The notes under the pieces were generated by a model. The model saw nothing but the letters and a program-made list of their open reading frames with translations, searched no databases and had not been told where the DNA came from. The translations under genes were made by a program, and so were the position numbers. Positions 8,091 to 17,650 of a stretch of 64,000 nucleotides of DNA are shown here, one piece after another. The stretch comes from Pseudarthrobacter enclensis (GTDB lineage: Bacteria > Actinomycetota > Actinomycetes > Actinomycetales > Micrococcaceae), in contig NZ_KQ758601.1 in the NCBI RefSeq assembly GCF_001457025.1, positions 372,001 through 436,000 on the forward strand, in the 5' to 3' direction. Each line of letters opens with the position of its first letter. The first letter of the stretch is position 1.

Positions 8091-9476
8091 TCAGGCCACG
8101 ATGGACAGGGACTGCGGCGGGGCCTGGCGGTGGGTTGCCAGTACGCTCGCGGCCTCCTGCGCTGCGGAGAAGCCGGTGGTGATGGAGCTTTCGGTGTAGA
8201 GGGTGCCCAGGTAGTCGCCGGCCAGGAACACGCGGTCGGCGCCGCGCATCAGGGTGGACTGGATCTTGGCCCGGCCCGGGAAGCAGTAAGGGGAGGCGTT
8301 CTTCCAGCGGTCCACCTTGGCCTCGACGACGCTGTCTGCGAAGCCGTGGCCGAGGACCTGGTCGAGGTCGGTGAGGTGGGTCTTGATGACCTCCTCTTCG
8401 GGCTTTTCCAGCAGGGCCTTGCCGAGGCTGGCCGGGGAGAACGTCATGAAGCTGCCGCCGGGCTTGCGGACGGACTCGGTGCCACGCACGATGCTGGCCT
8501 GGTTCAGCGCGATGGCGAAGGAGCGCTTGGGTGCCGCGATGGCGTAGATGTCATCCCACGGCTTTGCGGTGGTTTCGTTGGTGAGGAAGGCGGTGCTGAC
8601 GTGCGGGCCGTACTTGATCTGGCTTAGGGCCCCGCGCAGGTCTTCGGGCAGGTCCACGCCCACATTGTGGGAGACGTCGGCAGTGGTGGCCAGGACCACG
8701 GTGCGCGCCTCGACTTCGCGGTCGACGCCGTCCTGGCGGTACCGGACCACGACGGAGTCCTTCTTGTGGACTACTTCGTGCACGGCGGCGCCGAGCTCGA
8801 TCCGGTCCCCGCCCAGGGCGGCGGCGATGGATTCGGTGAGCGTGGAAGGTCCGCCCACAATGCCCCGGCTCAGCCCCTGGCCGAAGCTGAGGACCAGGCT
8901 GAAGTAGCCGATGCCGGCCCCGGCGGAGATCTGGTCCATGTCACCGGCGGAGCGCGTCACGGTGGTCTTGAACAGGGCGGCCGCGTCCTCGGACAGGTTG
9001 CCGACGAAGTCCTGGAAGGACGTGTTGTTCTCGAAGTCGTAGATGCGCTGCTGCCGCATGGCGCCGGACTCGCCGGTACGCTTGCGCACCACGCCGGTGT
9101 ACTTGGCAACTCCGCTTACCACTTTCAGCCCTGCCCGCATGGTGTCCACGCGGGCGGCCAGGGACATCGGGATGCGGAACGGGTAGGTGGCGATGTGGCC
9201 CTGCTTGATGAACTTGCCGTTCATTGACAGGCCCTGCAGCGAGCCGGGAATCTGGACGGCCATGACACCGACCTCGTTGAGCAGCGCGTCGGTGGAGGAT
9301 CCGGCACCGGCAAAGACGTGCCCGCCCCAGTTCAGCCAGTAGTCACCCCGGCGTTCGGAACGGATGCGTCCACCCACGCGGTCCCCGGACTCCAGGACGA
9401 CGGTGTCCCAGTGCCGGAGCCGCCAGGCTGCCGCCAGTCCGGCGAGTCCGCCGCCGATGATTACTGCGTCTTTCAT
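8091..9476 (-). CDS. FAD-dependent amine oxidase / protoporphyrinogen-oxidase-like protein, 461 aa
   Basis: N-terminal dinucleotide-binding fold VIIGGGLAGLAAAWRL (residues 5-20) followed by LESGDRVGGRIRS, the monoamine-oxidase-type FAD motif. The C-terminal FAD segment is RVFLAGDYLGT...ESSITTGFSAA. The superfamily includes putrescine oxidase, monoamine oxidase and HemY. The first position of an operon with an aldehyde dehydrogenase supports oxidative deamination of an amine. A preceding AAGGA sits about 8 nt before the ATG. Weak similarity to any single member leaves the substrate open. Confidence 0.75.
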   Translation of the reverse strand: MKDAVIIGGGLAGLAAAWRLRHWDTVVLESGDRVGGRIRSERRGDYWLNWGGHVFAGAGSSTDALLNEVGVMAVQIPGSLQGLSMNGKFIKQGHIATYPFRIPMSLAARVDTMRAGLKVVSGVAKYTGVVRKRTGESGAMRQQRIYDFENNTSFQDFVGNLSEDAAALFKTTVTRSAGDMDQISAGAGIGYFSLVLSFGQGLSRGIVGGPSTLTESIAAALGGDRIELGAAVHEVVHKKDSVVVRYRQDGVDREVEARTVVLATTADVSHNVGVDLPEDLRGALSQIKYGPHVSTAFLTNETTAKPWDDIYAIAAPKRSFAIALNQASIVRGTESVRKPGGSFMTFSPASLGKALLEKPEEEVIKTHLTDLDQVLGHGFADSVVEAKVDRWKNASPYCFPGRAKIQSTLMRGADRVFLAGDYLGTLYTESSITTGFSAAQEAASVLATHRQAPPQSLSIVA

Positions 9477-9613
9477 CTTGCATTCCTTGCTGTTGGTTCG
9501 TGGTGGTTGCCGGGCGCCTTTGCCGGCGCCGCCGGAGTTTCATGGCCTGCCGCCCGTTCCCCCGGGGCTGCAGAAACGTGCACTGCTGCGGTGTGATACA
9601 AACCACCCTAAGA

Positions 9614-9630
9614 TGTGATCACAGATCACA
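9614..9630. promoter_or_regulatory. Inverted repeat TGTGATC-ACA-GATCACA, probable GntR operator
   Basis: A perfect 7-3-7 inverted repeat in the 241-bp divergent region between the amine oxidase-like gene and the GntR gene. FCD-type GntR proteins bind short palindromes with GT/AC cores, which this contains. It is well placed to control both directions. Confidence 0.6.
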
Positions 9631-9717
9631 CAAGACCTGCACTGAACATTTCTTTTTGGTCCGGGGGCTCGCTTCGGCCGCACCGGGGCAGCCCTGTCCC
9701 GGCCGTATATTGGACGG

Positions 9718-10398
9718 GTGGCAATATCCAAGCGCGTCGAACCCACCCTGCTGACCGACCAGGTCTTTGCGACGATCCACGCCTCGATCCTCAGCGGCGA
9801 CCTGCCCGCCGGCTCCAGGCTCAAGGTGCGCGACCTCGCCGAGCAGGTGGGAACCAGCGTGATGCCCGTCCGCGAGGCAATCCGCCGGCTGGAAGAGATG
9901 GGACTCGCGGAGCGTGAGCCGCACAAGGGCGCGGTGGTCAAGAGCCTGTCCTTCGAGGAACTGATCCACGTGTACGACGTCCGCAGGCTGCTGGAGACCG
10001 AGGCCGCCCGGCTGGGCAGCGAAAGAATCACACAGGAGGACTGCGACCGGATGCAGTCCGAGTATGAACTCATGCGCGAGGCCATCCGGGAGCAGCGGGT
10101 CATCGACCTGCTGGATCACGACGAGGAGATGCTGGCCATCCTCTACCAGGCCGCCGGAAATCCGGTGCTGCTCCAGATGATCCGCACCTTGTGGCAGCAG
10201 TGCCGGGCATACAAGATCGTGGGCGCCCAGGGCTCCCTGGACGCCGGCAAGGACGATTCCCTGTGGCGCTACCAGCAGGACCTGGTGACGGCGGCCCGGA
10301 ACGGCGACCCCGCGGCTGCAGCGTCCGTCAACGAGGCGTCACTGGTTGACGCCACCGAACGCATCAAGGCCCGGCTGGCCGAACAGGCAACGCCGTAG
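9718..10398 (+). CDS. GntR family regulator, FCD (FadR) type, 226 aa
   Basis: N-terminal winged helix: LTDQVFATIHASILSGDLPAGSRLKVRDLAEQVGTS followed by MPVREAIRRLEEMGL. The all-helical C-terminal domain is of the FCD type, which usually senses small carboxylates and holds a metal. GTG start at 9718. It is divergent from the amine/amino-acid operon and is the likely local regulator through the inverted repeat at 9614. Effector unknown. Confidence 0.88.
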   Translation: MAISKRVEPTLLTDQVFATIHASILSGDLPAGSRLKVRDLAEQVGTSVMPVREAIRRLEEMGLAEREPHKGAVVKSLSFEELIHVYDVRRLLETEAARLGSERITQEDCDRMQSEYELMREAIREQRVIDLLDHDEEMLAILYQAAGNPVLLQMIRTLWQQCRAYKIVGAQGSLDAGKDDSLWRYQQDLVTAARNGDPAAAASVNEASLVDATERIKARLAEQATP

Positions 10399-10500
10399 TG
10401 CTCGACATCCCGCTGGTGGGGCGCCCGGGACGACAGGTTCCGGGCGGCGCACCTTTCTGCTGCGCCCGCCGCCGACCCCTTTCCCCCATCCCCCTTCCCG

Positions 10501-10990
10501 ATGCCCTATCAGATCGAGTCCCCATCCACCCCAAATAACAGCTCCAAGTGATAGGGCAACCGGAGTTTAGGCAGGGCAAAGGGGTCGGGATGTAACGCCC
10601 CTACGGAGGAATGCGGCCGCCCTGGGTTCGCAGCAGCGACGGTGCGGCCCGCACCAACCCGGGCGGCCGACGTCGACCCTCACCACAGGTGCCCCACTCC
10701 CCCAGGATGCCCTATCAAATCGAGCCCCCATCCACCCCTAATAACAGCTCCAACTGATAGGGCAACAGGGCATTTAGGCAGGGCAGGGGTCCGGATGTAC
10801 CGCCGATACGGAGGAATGCTGCCGCCCTGGGTTCGCCGCAGCGACGGTACGGCCGGCACCCAACCCGGACGGCCGACGTCGCCCTCACCACAGGTGCCCC
10901 ACTCCCCCAGGATGCCCTATCAGATCGAGTCCCCATCCACCCCAAATAACAGCTCCAAGTGATAGGGCAACGGGGGTTCAGGCGGGGCAC
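10501..10990. repeat. Tandem array of a ~205-bp intergenic unit (2.3 copies)
   Basis: The 667 bp from 10399 to 11065 hold no credible gene. Units begin at 10501, 10707 and 10912 (periods 206 and 205 bp); the third is cut after about 80 bp. Each opens with a 55-bp block bounded by GCCCTATCA and its exact inverse TGATAGGGC. The first and third blocks are identical over this stretch; the second differs at a handful of sites. The ~150 bp between blocks is also repeated but more diverged. The bounded block looks like a dispersed palindromic element; the array looks like duplication of element plus flank. Confidence 0.85.
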
Positions 10991-11001
10991 CAAGGGACGG
11001 C

Positions 11002-11046
11002 AAAAAAGCGCGGCTGGCCGCCCTCGGGGGCAACCAGCCGCGCTTT
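11002..11046 (-). terminator. Rho-independent terminator of the glyA-sox-purU operon
   Basis: A perfect 13-bp stem (AAAGCGCGGCTGG and its inverse) with a 16-nt loop. On the minus strand it runs into TTTTTT. It lies 20 bp after the last small gene of the leftward operon. Confidence 0.85.
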
Positions 11047-11065
11047 CGGCTGTTCAGATATCCAG

Positions 11066-11317
11066 TTATGCGGTGACGGGTGCCGCCACCTGGAGGAGGT
11101 GGTGTGCTTCCAGGAGTTCCGGTTCGATCCAGGCCTCGTGGCCCTCGTACGCGCTGTAGAGCGTGCGGCCCTGGCTGGAGTCTGCCATCAGCCACAGCAT
11201 CGAGGAGTCCGGCATGGCATCGTCCACCACGCCGGAGCGGATGGCGGTGCCGTACTGCCGGATCTGGACGGGGATGCCGATCAGCCGGCTCCAGTCAGGG
11301 AAGGGGACGCGGGCCAC
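11066..11317 (-). CDS. Small hypothetical protein coupled to purU, 83 aa
   Basis: The reading frame begins with a GTG two bases after the purU stop and ends just before the operon terminator, which is the main reason to call it a gene. The product (VARVPFPDWSRLIGIP at the start, SQGRTLYSAYEGHEAWIEPE near the end) is soluble, mildly acidic and rich in Trp/Tyr. No family is recognised. Being last in a sarcosine/one-carbon operon, it may be an accessory factor. The same frame stays open further upstream inside purU, so the start rests on spacing only. Confidence 0.55.
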   Translation of the reverse strand: MARVPFPDWSRLIGIPVQIRQYGTAIRSGVVDDAMPDSSMLWLMADSSQGRTLYSAYEGHEAWIEPELLEAHHLLQVAAPVTA

Positions 11318-11319
11318 GG

Positions 11320-12216
11320 CTATCGGAGCACCACGGTGCGGTTGCCCTGCAGGATGACGCGGCCTTCGCAGTGCCACTTGACCGCGTTGGAGAGGGCCTT
11401 GCATTCGGTGTCGCGGCCGGCGGCCACCAGGTCCTCCGGACCGTAGGTGTGGTCCACGTCCACCACCTGCTGGGAGATGATGGGCCCTTCGTCCAGCTCG
11501 GCGTTGACGTAGTGAGCGGTGGCGCCCACCGTCTTGACGCCGCGGGCGTAGGCCTGGTGGTAGGGCTTGGCGCCCTTGAAGCTGGGCAGGAACGAGTGGT
11601 GGATGTTGATGGCCCGGCCGTCCAGCTTGCGGGTCAGGTCGTCGCTGAGCACCTGCATGTAGCGGGCCAGCACCACCAGTTCGACATCGAGCCCGTCCAC
11701 CAGTTCCATCAGCGCGGCCTCCGCGGCCGGCTTGGTGTCCGCCGTGACGGGGATGTGGTGGAACGGAATGCCGTGCCACTCCACCAGCGCCTGGTGGTCC
11801 CGGTGGTTGGACACCACGGCCACGACGTCCACGGGAAGTTCCCCGATGCGGGCGCGGAACAGCAGGTCGTTGAGGCAGTGCCCGAACTTGGACACCATGA
11901 TCAGGACCTTGCGCTTGGACCCGTGCCGCTCCAGCTGCCATCGCATGCCGAACTTCTCCGCCACGGGGGCAAAGGAAGACCGCAGCAGCTCAAGCGTTGA
12001 TTCGTCCCCTTCGGAGACGAAGTGCACGCGCATGAAGAAATGGCCCTCGGAGCGCTCACCGAACTGCTTGTTGTCGATGATGTCGCAGCCGTGCTCCAGC
12101 AGGAAGCCGGACACCGCGTGGACGATCCCGGGGCCTTCCGGGCAGTCGAGGGTCAGGACGTGCTCCACTGTGGTGGGCGCCTTCGGGGCGGGGACGTGGG
12201 TTTCAGTTGCAGTCAT
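11320..12216 (-). CDS. purU: Formyltetrahydrofolate deformylase
   Basis: Hydrolyses 10-formyl-THF to formate and THF. Residues ~15-95 form an ACT domain (LTLDCPEGPGIVHAVSGFL); the rest is a formyltransferase-fold hydrolase with the INIHHSFLPSFKG motif and the DEGPII segment. At 298 aa it is full length. It starts 3 bp after the sdaA stop. In this operon it would recycle THF after sarcosine demethylation loads it with one-carbon units, a common placement in Gram-positive sox operons. Confidence 0.95.
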   Translation of the reverse strand: MTATETHVPAPKAPTTVEHVLTLDCPEGPGIVHAVSGFLLEHGCDIIDNKQFGERSEGHFFMRVHFVSEGDESTLELLRSSFAPVAEKFGMRWQLERHGSKRKVLIMVSKFGHCLNDLLFRARIGELPVDVVAVVSNHRDHQALVEWHGIPFHHIPVTADTKPAAEAALMELVDGLDVELVVLARYMQVLSDDLTRKLDGRAINIHHSFLPSFKGAKPYHQAYARGVKTVGATAHYVNAELDEGPIISQQVVDVDHTYGPEDLVAAGRDTECKALSNAVKWHCEGRVILQGNRTVVLR

Positions 12217-12219
12217 GGT

Positions 12220-13635
12220 TCAGCACTCGATCACATTCACGGCGAGTCCTCCTCGGGACGTTTCCTTGTACTTGGTTTTCATGTCGGCCCCGGTGTCACG
12301 CATGGTCTTGATCGCCTTGTCCAGCGAGACCTTGTGGCTGCCGTCCCCGTGCAGGGCCAGCCGGGCCGCGTTGATCGCCTTGACGCTGGCGATCGCGTTC
12401 CGCTCGATGCAGGGGATCTGCACCAGCCCGCCCACGGGGTCGCAGGTCAGGCCCAGGTTGTGCTCGATCCCCACCTCCGCGGCGTTCTCCACCTGCGCGG
12501 GCGTCCCGCCAAGCACTTCGCAGAGGCCGGCCGCAGCCATCGAGCAGGCGGAACCCACCTCGCCCTGGCAGCCCACTTCGGCGCCGGAGATCGAGGCGTT
12601 GGTCTTGAACAGGATCCCGACGGCGGCCGCGGCCAGGAGGAAGCGGACGACACCGTCGTCGTCGGCTCCCGGAACAAACTTCACGTAGTAGTGCAGGACG
12701 GCCGGCACGATGCCCGCTGCCCCGTTGGTGGGGGCGGTGACGATCCGCCCGCCGGCGGCGTTCTCCTCGTTCACCGCCAGGGCGAACAGGTTGACCCATT
12801 CCATGGCCAGCAGCGGATCCGCAGGTGCCTGGACGGGCGACGGCGTTGCTGCCGCGGCTTCGGCGGTTGCCGCCGAGGCGGTGAGGGTGCGGAACAGGGA
12901 CGGGGCACGGCGGGTGACCTTCAGGCCGCCCGGCAGGATGCCCTCGGCGTTGCAGCCGTTCTGCACGCATTCCTTCATCACGGCCCAGAGCCCCAGGAGT
13001 TCTTCCCGGAGTTCGGCCTCGCTGCGCCAGGTGAGTTCGTTGGCGAGCATGACGTCGGAGATGGACATGCCTTCGCGGCTGCAGATCTGCAGCAGCTCGT
13101 CCGCCGTGGAGAACGGGTACGGCAGCACCGTGTCATCGGCCACCACCTTGTCCGCGCCCTCGGCGTCGCCGTCCACCACGAACCCGCCGCCGATCGAGTA
13201 GAAACTCCGCTCGCTCAGCACTGCGCCGGTGCGGTCAAACGCCCGGAAGGTCATGCCGTTGGGGTGCGCGGGCAGGGACTTGCGCCGGTGGAGGACAACG
13301 TCCTCTTCCCAGTTGAAATCCACCCGGTGGGAACCGGCCACGTGAAGCTCGGCGTTCAGGGCCGCGGCAGCCACCTGGTCATCCGCGGTAAAGGTATTGA
13401 CCGTTTCGGGCTCGAGGCCCTGCAGGCCCAGGACCACCGCCTTGTCGGAGCCGTGGCCCCGGCCGGTGGCGCCCAGCGACCCGAAAAGTTCGGACTGGAC
13501 GCGCGCCGTGGAGGCCAGCTGGCCGTCGCCCTTCAGCCCGTCGGCGAAGAGCTTGGCCGCCCGCATCGGGCCCACCGTGTGTGACGACGAGGGCCCGATG
13601 CCGACAGAAAAGAGGTCGAGGACGCTCAGCGCCAT
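12220..13635 (-). CDS. sdaA: L-serine ammonia-lyase, iron-sulfur, single chain
   Basis: Deaminates L-serine to pyruvate with a [4Fe-4S] cluster. The beta-type domain comes first ([20 protein letters not shown]) and the alpha-type catalytic domain follows. Conserved cysteines are in [22 protein letters not shown] and QIPCIERNA. Length of 471 aa fits the single-chain type. Its ATG shares one base with the soxG stop (TGATG). In context it drains serine made by GlyA from glycine and methylene-THF. Confidence 0.95.
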   Translation of the reverse strand: MALSVLDLFSVGIGPSSSHTVGPMRAAKLFADGLKGDGQLASTARVQSELFGSLGATGRGHGSDKAVVLGLQGLEPETVNTFTADDQVAAAALNAELHVAGSHRVDFNWEEDVVLHRRKSLPAHPNGMTFRAFDRTGAVLSERSFYSIGGGFVVDGDAEGADKVVADDTVLPYPFSTADELLQICSREGMSISDVMLANELTWRSEAELREELLGLWAVMKECVQNGCNAEGILPGGLKVTRRAPSLFRTLTASAATAEAAAATPSPVQAPADPLLAMEWVNLFALAVNEENAAGGRIVTAPTNGAAGIVPAVLHYYVKFVPGADDDGVVRFLLAAAAVGILFKTNASISGAEVGCQGEVGSACSMAAAGLCEVLGGTPAQVENAAEVGIEHNLGLTCDPVGGLVQIPCIERNAIASVKAINAARLALHGDGSHKVSLDKAIKTMRDTGADMKTKYKETSRGGLAVNVIEC

Positions 13636-14285
13636 CAGGGGACCTCAGGGGACGCGTACTCCCGCATGCCGTCCAGGAGCCAGCGGCCCAGGAACTCGGC
13701 GAACGAGGCCCGCGGGAATACCCGGAAGGAGTCCTCGCCCGTCTTCCACAGGAGGGCCGGGATGTTCCCGATCTCCGTGGAGTAGGCGGTGCCGGCCTTG
13801 AAGACCCGGGGGTGCAGGTCCAGCGAGCAGCCCTTTTCCAGGACGGACCTGGCCTGCGGACCGGTCAGCTCGAAGGTGGTGCGGTTGGCGGAAAGGTCAA
13901 CCACCTGGCCTGCGTCACCGCCCAGCGCTTCGCGGAGGGCCTGGATCAGGTCACCGCCGAGGGATTCGTGCGCCTCAGTGGGAGCGACGACCAGGAACTC
14001 GGACGGGCCCAGCCACAGGACGGAGATGTCCCCGCTGCCGGCCACGTCCCCGGACCGGGCCGGCAGGCCGCCGGTCACATCGGCGATGCGCCGGGCAGCG
14101 TCGGAGCCGGCGGCTGCCCGGATGCCCACCATGGTGAGGAAGGGCAGTTCGGCGATCTCGACGGTTCCGGCCAGGGAGCCCGCCGCGAACGCGTCGCGGA
14201 GCGAGCCTGCCGGGCTGGTGCGCACTGCGAGGTCCTTCTCCGCGGGGGTCTTTGCGGGGGTGGGGGAAGCTGCTGTCTCAGCCAT
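13635..14285 (-). CDS. soxG: Sarcosine oxidase gamma subunit
   Basis: Small subunit of the heterotetrameric sarcosine oxidase, related to the GcvT fold. After a ~25-residue polar leader the sequence continues with [17 protein letters not shown] and later [22 protein letters not shown], which match the family. The start is placed at the ATG 14285, which overlaps the soxA stop by 8 bp; an in-frame ATG farther up lies inside soxA and is unlikely. 216 aa, a normal length. Confidence 0.9.
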   Translation of the reverse strand: MAETAASPTPAKTPAEKDLAVRTSPAGSLRDAFAAGSLAGTVEIAELPFLTMVGIRAAAGSDAARRIADVTGGLPARSGDVAGSGDISVLWLGPSEFLVVAPTEAHESLGGDLIQALREALGGDAGQVVDLSANRTTFELTGPQARSVLEKGCSLDLHPRVFKAGTAYSTEIGNIPALLWKTGEDSFRVFPRASFAEFLGRWLLDGMREYASPEVP

Positions 14286-17220
14286 CTTTGCGGGTCCCTT
14301 CGGAGTCAAAAAGCACTGTCTCTGCGACAACCACGTCCACCAGCTGGTCGCCGGCGGCGGCAATCAGCGTTTCGCCGATGCGGTTGCGTCCGTTCTTGAT
14401 CAGGGCCAGGCCGAACGACCTGCCCAGCGCTGCGCTGTGGTAGCTGGAGGTGACGAACCCTTCCATCGGCACGGGGCCGTAGGCGGGGTTGGTGGAGCGT
14501 CCCTTTTCCACGAGCTGGGTGCCTTCGGGCAGCCGCAGCGTGCGGTCCACGGGAAGGACGCTGACCAGGTGCTTGCGGTCCTCACGCTGGGCGTCCACCC
14601 GGGAGTAGGAGCGCTTGCCGATGAAGTCCTTGGCCTTGGAGACAATCCACTCCATGCCGGCATCCTGCGGGGTGACCGTGCCGTCGGTGTCCTGCCCGAC
14701 AATCGGGTAGCCCTTCTCGGCGCGGAGCACGTGCATGGTTTCGGTGCCGTACGGGGTGATGTTGAACTCGGCACCCGCTGCGGCCACGGACTCCCAGGTG
14801 TTCAGGCCGTACCAGGCCGGTACGTTGATTTCGTAGGCGAGTTCACCGGAGAAGGAGATCCGGCAGACCCGGGCGCGGACGCCGGAGGCCAGGGTGGTCT
14901 CGCGGAAGGTCATGAACGGGAAGTTCTCCGCGTCCAGGCCGCCGTTGGCTGCCAGCTCCGGCGCCACCTTGGCGATGACTTCGCGGGACTTCGGCCCGAC
15001 GACGGCGATGGTGTTCCACTGCTCGGTCACCGAGGTGCACTGCACGTCCAGCTCAGGCCATTCGGTCTGCAGCCATTCCTCCAGGTGGTCCAGCACCTTC
15101 GCGGCACCGCCGGTGGTGGTGGTCATGAAGAAGGTGTCCTCATCCAGCCGGAGGGTCACGCCGTCGTCGAAGATCATGCCGTCTGCCAGGCACATGACGC
15201 CGTAGCGTGCCGAGCCCGGTGCGAGCTTCTTGAAGGCGTTGGTGTAGACGCGGTTGAGGAACTCGCCCGCATCCTTGCCGCGGATTTCGATCTTGCCCAG
15301 GGTGGTGGCGTCCATGAAGCCCACGGACTCGCGGACGGCGGCGCATTCGCGCAGCACGGCGGCGTCCATGTCCTCCCCACCCTGCGGGTAGTACCAGGGG
15401 CGCTTCCACTGTCCGACGTCCTCGAAGAGTGCGCCCTTGGCAACGTGCCACGGCTGGATCGAGGTGATGCGGGCGGGGTCGAAGAGCTCGCCGCGCTGGC
15501 GTCCTGCCAGTGCCGCGAACGCCACCGGGGTGAACGGTGCACGGTAGGTGGTGGTGCCGATGTCACCGATGCCGCGGGAGGCCTCGCCTGCGGTGCGCAG
15601 GGCTGCTGCGATCACGCCGATGGCGTTCACGCCGGAGGTCTTGCCCTGGTCGTTGGCGGTGCTGATGGAGGTGTACCGCTTCACGTGCTCCACGGAACGC
15701 ATACCCGCGCCGGTGGAGCGGAGGACGTCCGCCACGGACTGGTCGCGCTGGAAGTCCACGAAGTGGTGGTGCCAGTCGTCCGGGGTTCCGTTTTCCCCGG
15801 GCACCAGCCACAGCTGGCGGGTGGGGGCGGAGGCCTTCGGTGCGCCGAGCACGGCAGGCTCGACGGCGGACGCAAAGCCTGCGGCGGTGGCCGCCTTCGC
15901 GCCGGCGGAGATGCCCTCGGCGACGCAGTCCTCGGTGCCGAAGGAGCCGCGGCCGGAGCCGATGGTCTGCTGGTTGGGGACCTCGGTGCTGGGCACGAAG
16001 GCGGCCAGGTCCTCGTCCCAGCGCAGCTTGCCCTGGCGCTGAGAGTGCAGGTGCACCAGCGGGCTCCAGCCGCCGGAGACGGCCAGCAGGTCGGCGGCGA
16101 TCTGCTCGACGCCGGAGGTGAGTTCGCCGTCGTCGTTGATGCTGCGGACGGTGACGCCGTCCAGGCGGCCTGCGGAGTCAGCCGACGTGTTGGCTACGGC
16201 GCTGCCGATCAGGACCCGGAGGCCGGATTCGACGGCGGCCGTTGCCACCGGGGTCAGCGCCGGACGGGCGTCGACGATTGCGGCGACCTTGACGCCGGCG
16301 GCGGCGAGGTCTGCGGCGACGGCGTAGGCGCTGTCATTGGTGGTGCTGATGACCACGCGCTGGCCGGCGGCCACGGCGTAACGGTTCAGGTAGGTCCGCA
16401 CTGCCGAGGCGAGCATGATGCCGGGGCGGTCGTTGTTCTCGAACACCAGGGGACGCTCGTGCGCGCCCGGTGCCAGCACCACCTGGCTGGCACGGATGTG
16501 CCAAATCCGCTGGCGGGAGACGCCGGTGGCTGCGGGGCTGGTGAGGTGGTCGGTGCGGTTCTGGACGGCGATGACGTAGTTGGCGTCGTAAGCACCGAAC
16601 GCGGTGGTGCGGTTCAGGACGGTGGACTCGGCGCCGGAGACGAGTTCGGCTTCGACGTCGGCCACCCACTCCAGGGCAGGCTTGCCTTCGATGGTTTCGG
16701 CCAGGCCCTCGGCGGTGGAGCCGGAGAGCAGGGAGCCACCCAGTTCGGGCTGGTCGTCCAGCAGCATGACGCGGGCGCCGGTGCGGACCGCCTCGCGGGC
16801 CGCGGCGAGTCCGGCAGGGCCGCCGCCGATCACCAGGACGTCGGTGTGGACGTACTTCTTGTCGTATTCGGCGCGGTCCTCTGCGGGATCCAGCTTGCCC
16901 AGGCCGTTCAGCTGCAGGGCCTGCAGCCCGTCCACGAGTGAAACGGTGGTGGCGGGGAGCATGGATTCGGCAACATGGCCGGGGAAGCGGGCTTCCACGC
17001 GGACCAGGGCGTTGGCTTCTTCGACGCCGGCGGACATGATGCCGCGGGGGCGGTCCTCGTAGAGGGAGTTGCCGGCGGCGATGCGGCCGTTGGCCAGCAG
17101 CGCCGAGGCAAGCGTGTCGCCGGGGTGGCCGGTGAATTCCTCGCCGTCCACGGTGAAGCGCCAGGAGATGGTGCGGTCGATGCGGCCGCCGGTGGCCAGG
17201 CGGGCGTTCTGGGAGGTCAC
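14278..17220 (-). CDS. soxA: Sarcosine oxidase alpha subunit
   Basis: 980 aa, as expected for SoxA. The N-terminus is a ferredoxin-like domain ([17 protein letters not shown]), then an NAD-binding fold ([18 protein letters not shown] near residue 130), then from about residue 600 a GcvT-like THF-binding domain ([17 protein letters not shown]...). With SoxB it passes electrons and the methyl carbon to FMN and THF, giving methylene-THF and H2O2. It begins 4 bp inside the end of soxD. Confidence 0.95.
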   Translation of the reverse strand: MTSQNARLATGGRIDRTISWRFTVDGEEFTGHPGDTLASALLANGRIAAGNSLYEDRPRGIMSAGVEEANALVRVEARFPGHVAESMLPATTVSLVDGLQALQLNGLGKLDPAEDRAEYDKKYVHTDVLVIGGGPAGLAAAREAVRTGARVMLLDDQPELGGSLLSGSTAEGLAETIEGKPALEWVADVEAELVSGAESTVLNRTTAFGAYDANYVIAVQNRTDHLTSPAATGVSRQRIWHIRASQVVLAPGAHERPLVFENNDRPGIMLASAVRTYLNRYAVAAGQRVVISTTNDSAYAVAADLAAAGVKVAAIVDARPALTPVATAAVESGLRVLIGSAVANTSADSAGRLDGVTVRSINDDGELTSGVEQIAADLLAVSGGWSPLVHLHSQRQGKLRWDEDLAAFVPSTEVPNQQTIGSGRGSFGTEDCVAEGISAGAKAATAAGFASAVEPAVLGAPKASAPTRQLWLVPGENGTPDDWHHHFVDFQRDQSVADVLRSTGAGMRSVEHVKRYTSISTANDQGKTSGVNAIGVIAAALRTAGEASRGIGDIGTTTYRAPFTPVAFAALAGRQRGELFDPARITSIQPWHVAKGALFEDVGQWKRPWYYPQGGEDMDAAVLRECAAVRESVGFMDATTLGKIEIRGKDAGEFLNRVYTNAFKKLAPGSARYGVMCLADGMIFDDGVTLRLDEDTFFMTTTTGGAAKVLDHLEEWLQTEWPELDVQCTSVTEQWNTIAVVGPKSREVIAKVAPELAANGGLDAENFPFMTFRETTLASGVRARVCRISFSGELAYEINVPAWYGLNTWESVAAAGAEFNITPYGTETMHVLRAEKGYPIVGQDTDGTVTPQDAGMEWIVSKAKDFIGKRSYSRVDAQREDRKHLVSVLPVDRTLRLPEGTQLVEKGRSTNPAYGPVPMEGFVTSSYHSAALGRSFGLALIKNGRNRIGETLIAAAGDQLVDVVVAETVLFDSEGTRKDG

Positions 17221-17621
17221 TTGGTGGCTCCTTCCGGGGCGGAGGCGGGCGAGATGCTGGTGCCTGAAATGTCGGGCGCGGCGGTCCCGGTGGTGGTGCT
17301 GTCCGCGGCAAGGCTGGCGGTGCCGGATTCGGCGGCCGGGGCTCCGGCCTGGTCAGGCCGCTTCGCCCCCATCGGGTAGATGGCCTTGATGTCATAGCTG
17401 ACGGTGTCTCGGAGCATGTTGAACCACTGGCGGCAGCCGGTGCTGTGGACCCACCGTTCGGCGAAGATGCCTTTGGGGTTCTCACGGTAGAAGAGGTAGC
17501 GGGACCACTCCGTGTCGCTCAGCTCGTTGGGGTTCTCCGGGTAGGCAACGTGGGCCTGTCCCCCGTAGTGGAATTCGGTTTCGTCCCGCGGGCCGCAGTT
17601 GGGGCATGGGATCAGCAGCAT
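17217..17621 (-). CDS. soxD: Sarcosine oxidase delta subunit
   Basis: Small zinc-binding subunit. The ligands known from the corynebacterial enzyme are at the same positions: C6 and C9 ([13 protein letters not shown]) and H59 and C63 ([11 protein letters not shown]). After about residue 90 the protein has a low-complexity Ala/Ser/Thr/Gly tail longer than usual (134 aa against roughly 100). Its 3' end overlaps the soxA start (ATGA). Confidence 0.95.
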   Translation of the reverse strand: MLLIPCPNCGPRDETEFHYGGQAHVAYPENPNELSDTEWSRYLFYRENPKGIFAERWVHSTGCRQWFNMLRDTVSYDIKAIYPMGAKRPDQAGAPAAESGTASLAADSTTTGTAAPDISGTSISPASAPEGATK

Positions 17622-17650
17622 GTGCGTTAGTCCTTTTCTGGTGGCGGCGG

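Noticed and set aside
5594..8182. An 862-codon open frame on the + strand opposite the AGCS and DapA-like genes
   Set aside because: Its translation is Asp/Gly/Val/Gln-rich without any domain, as expected for the antisense of high-GC genes; the minus-strand genes there have clear family motifs.
8091..9476. Naming the flavoprotein as putrescine oxidase or HemY
   Set aside because: Only superfamily FAD motifs are visible; the substrate-pocket residues could not be compared, so a gene name would be a guess.
10501..10990. CRISPR array
   Set aside because: Only three units, 205 bp apart, spacers are themselves repeated, and no cas gene is present.
13789..16941. A 1050-codon + strand open frame opposite soxG and soxA
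   Set aside because: Low-complexity antisense shadow; SoxA and SoxG account for the DNA.
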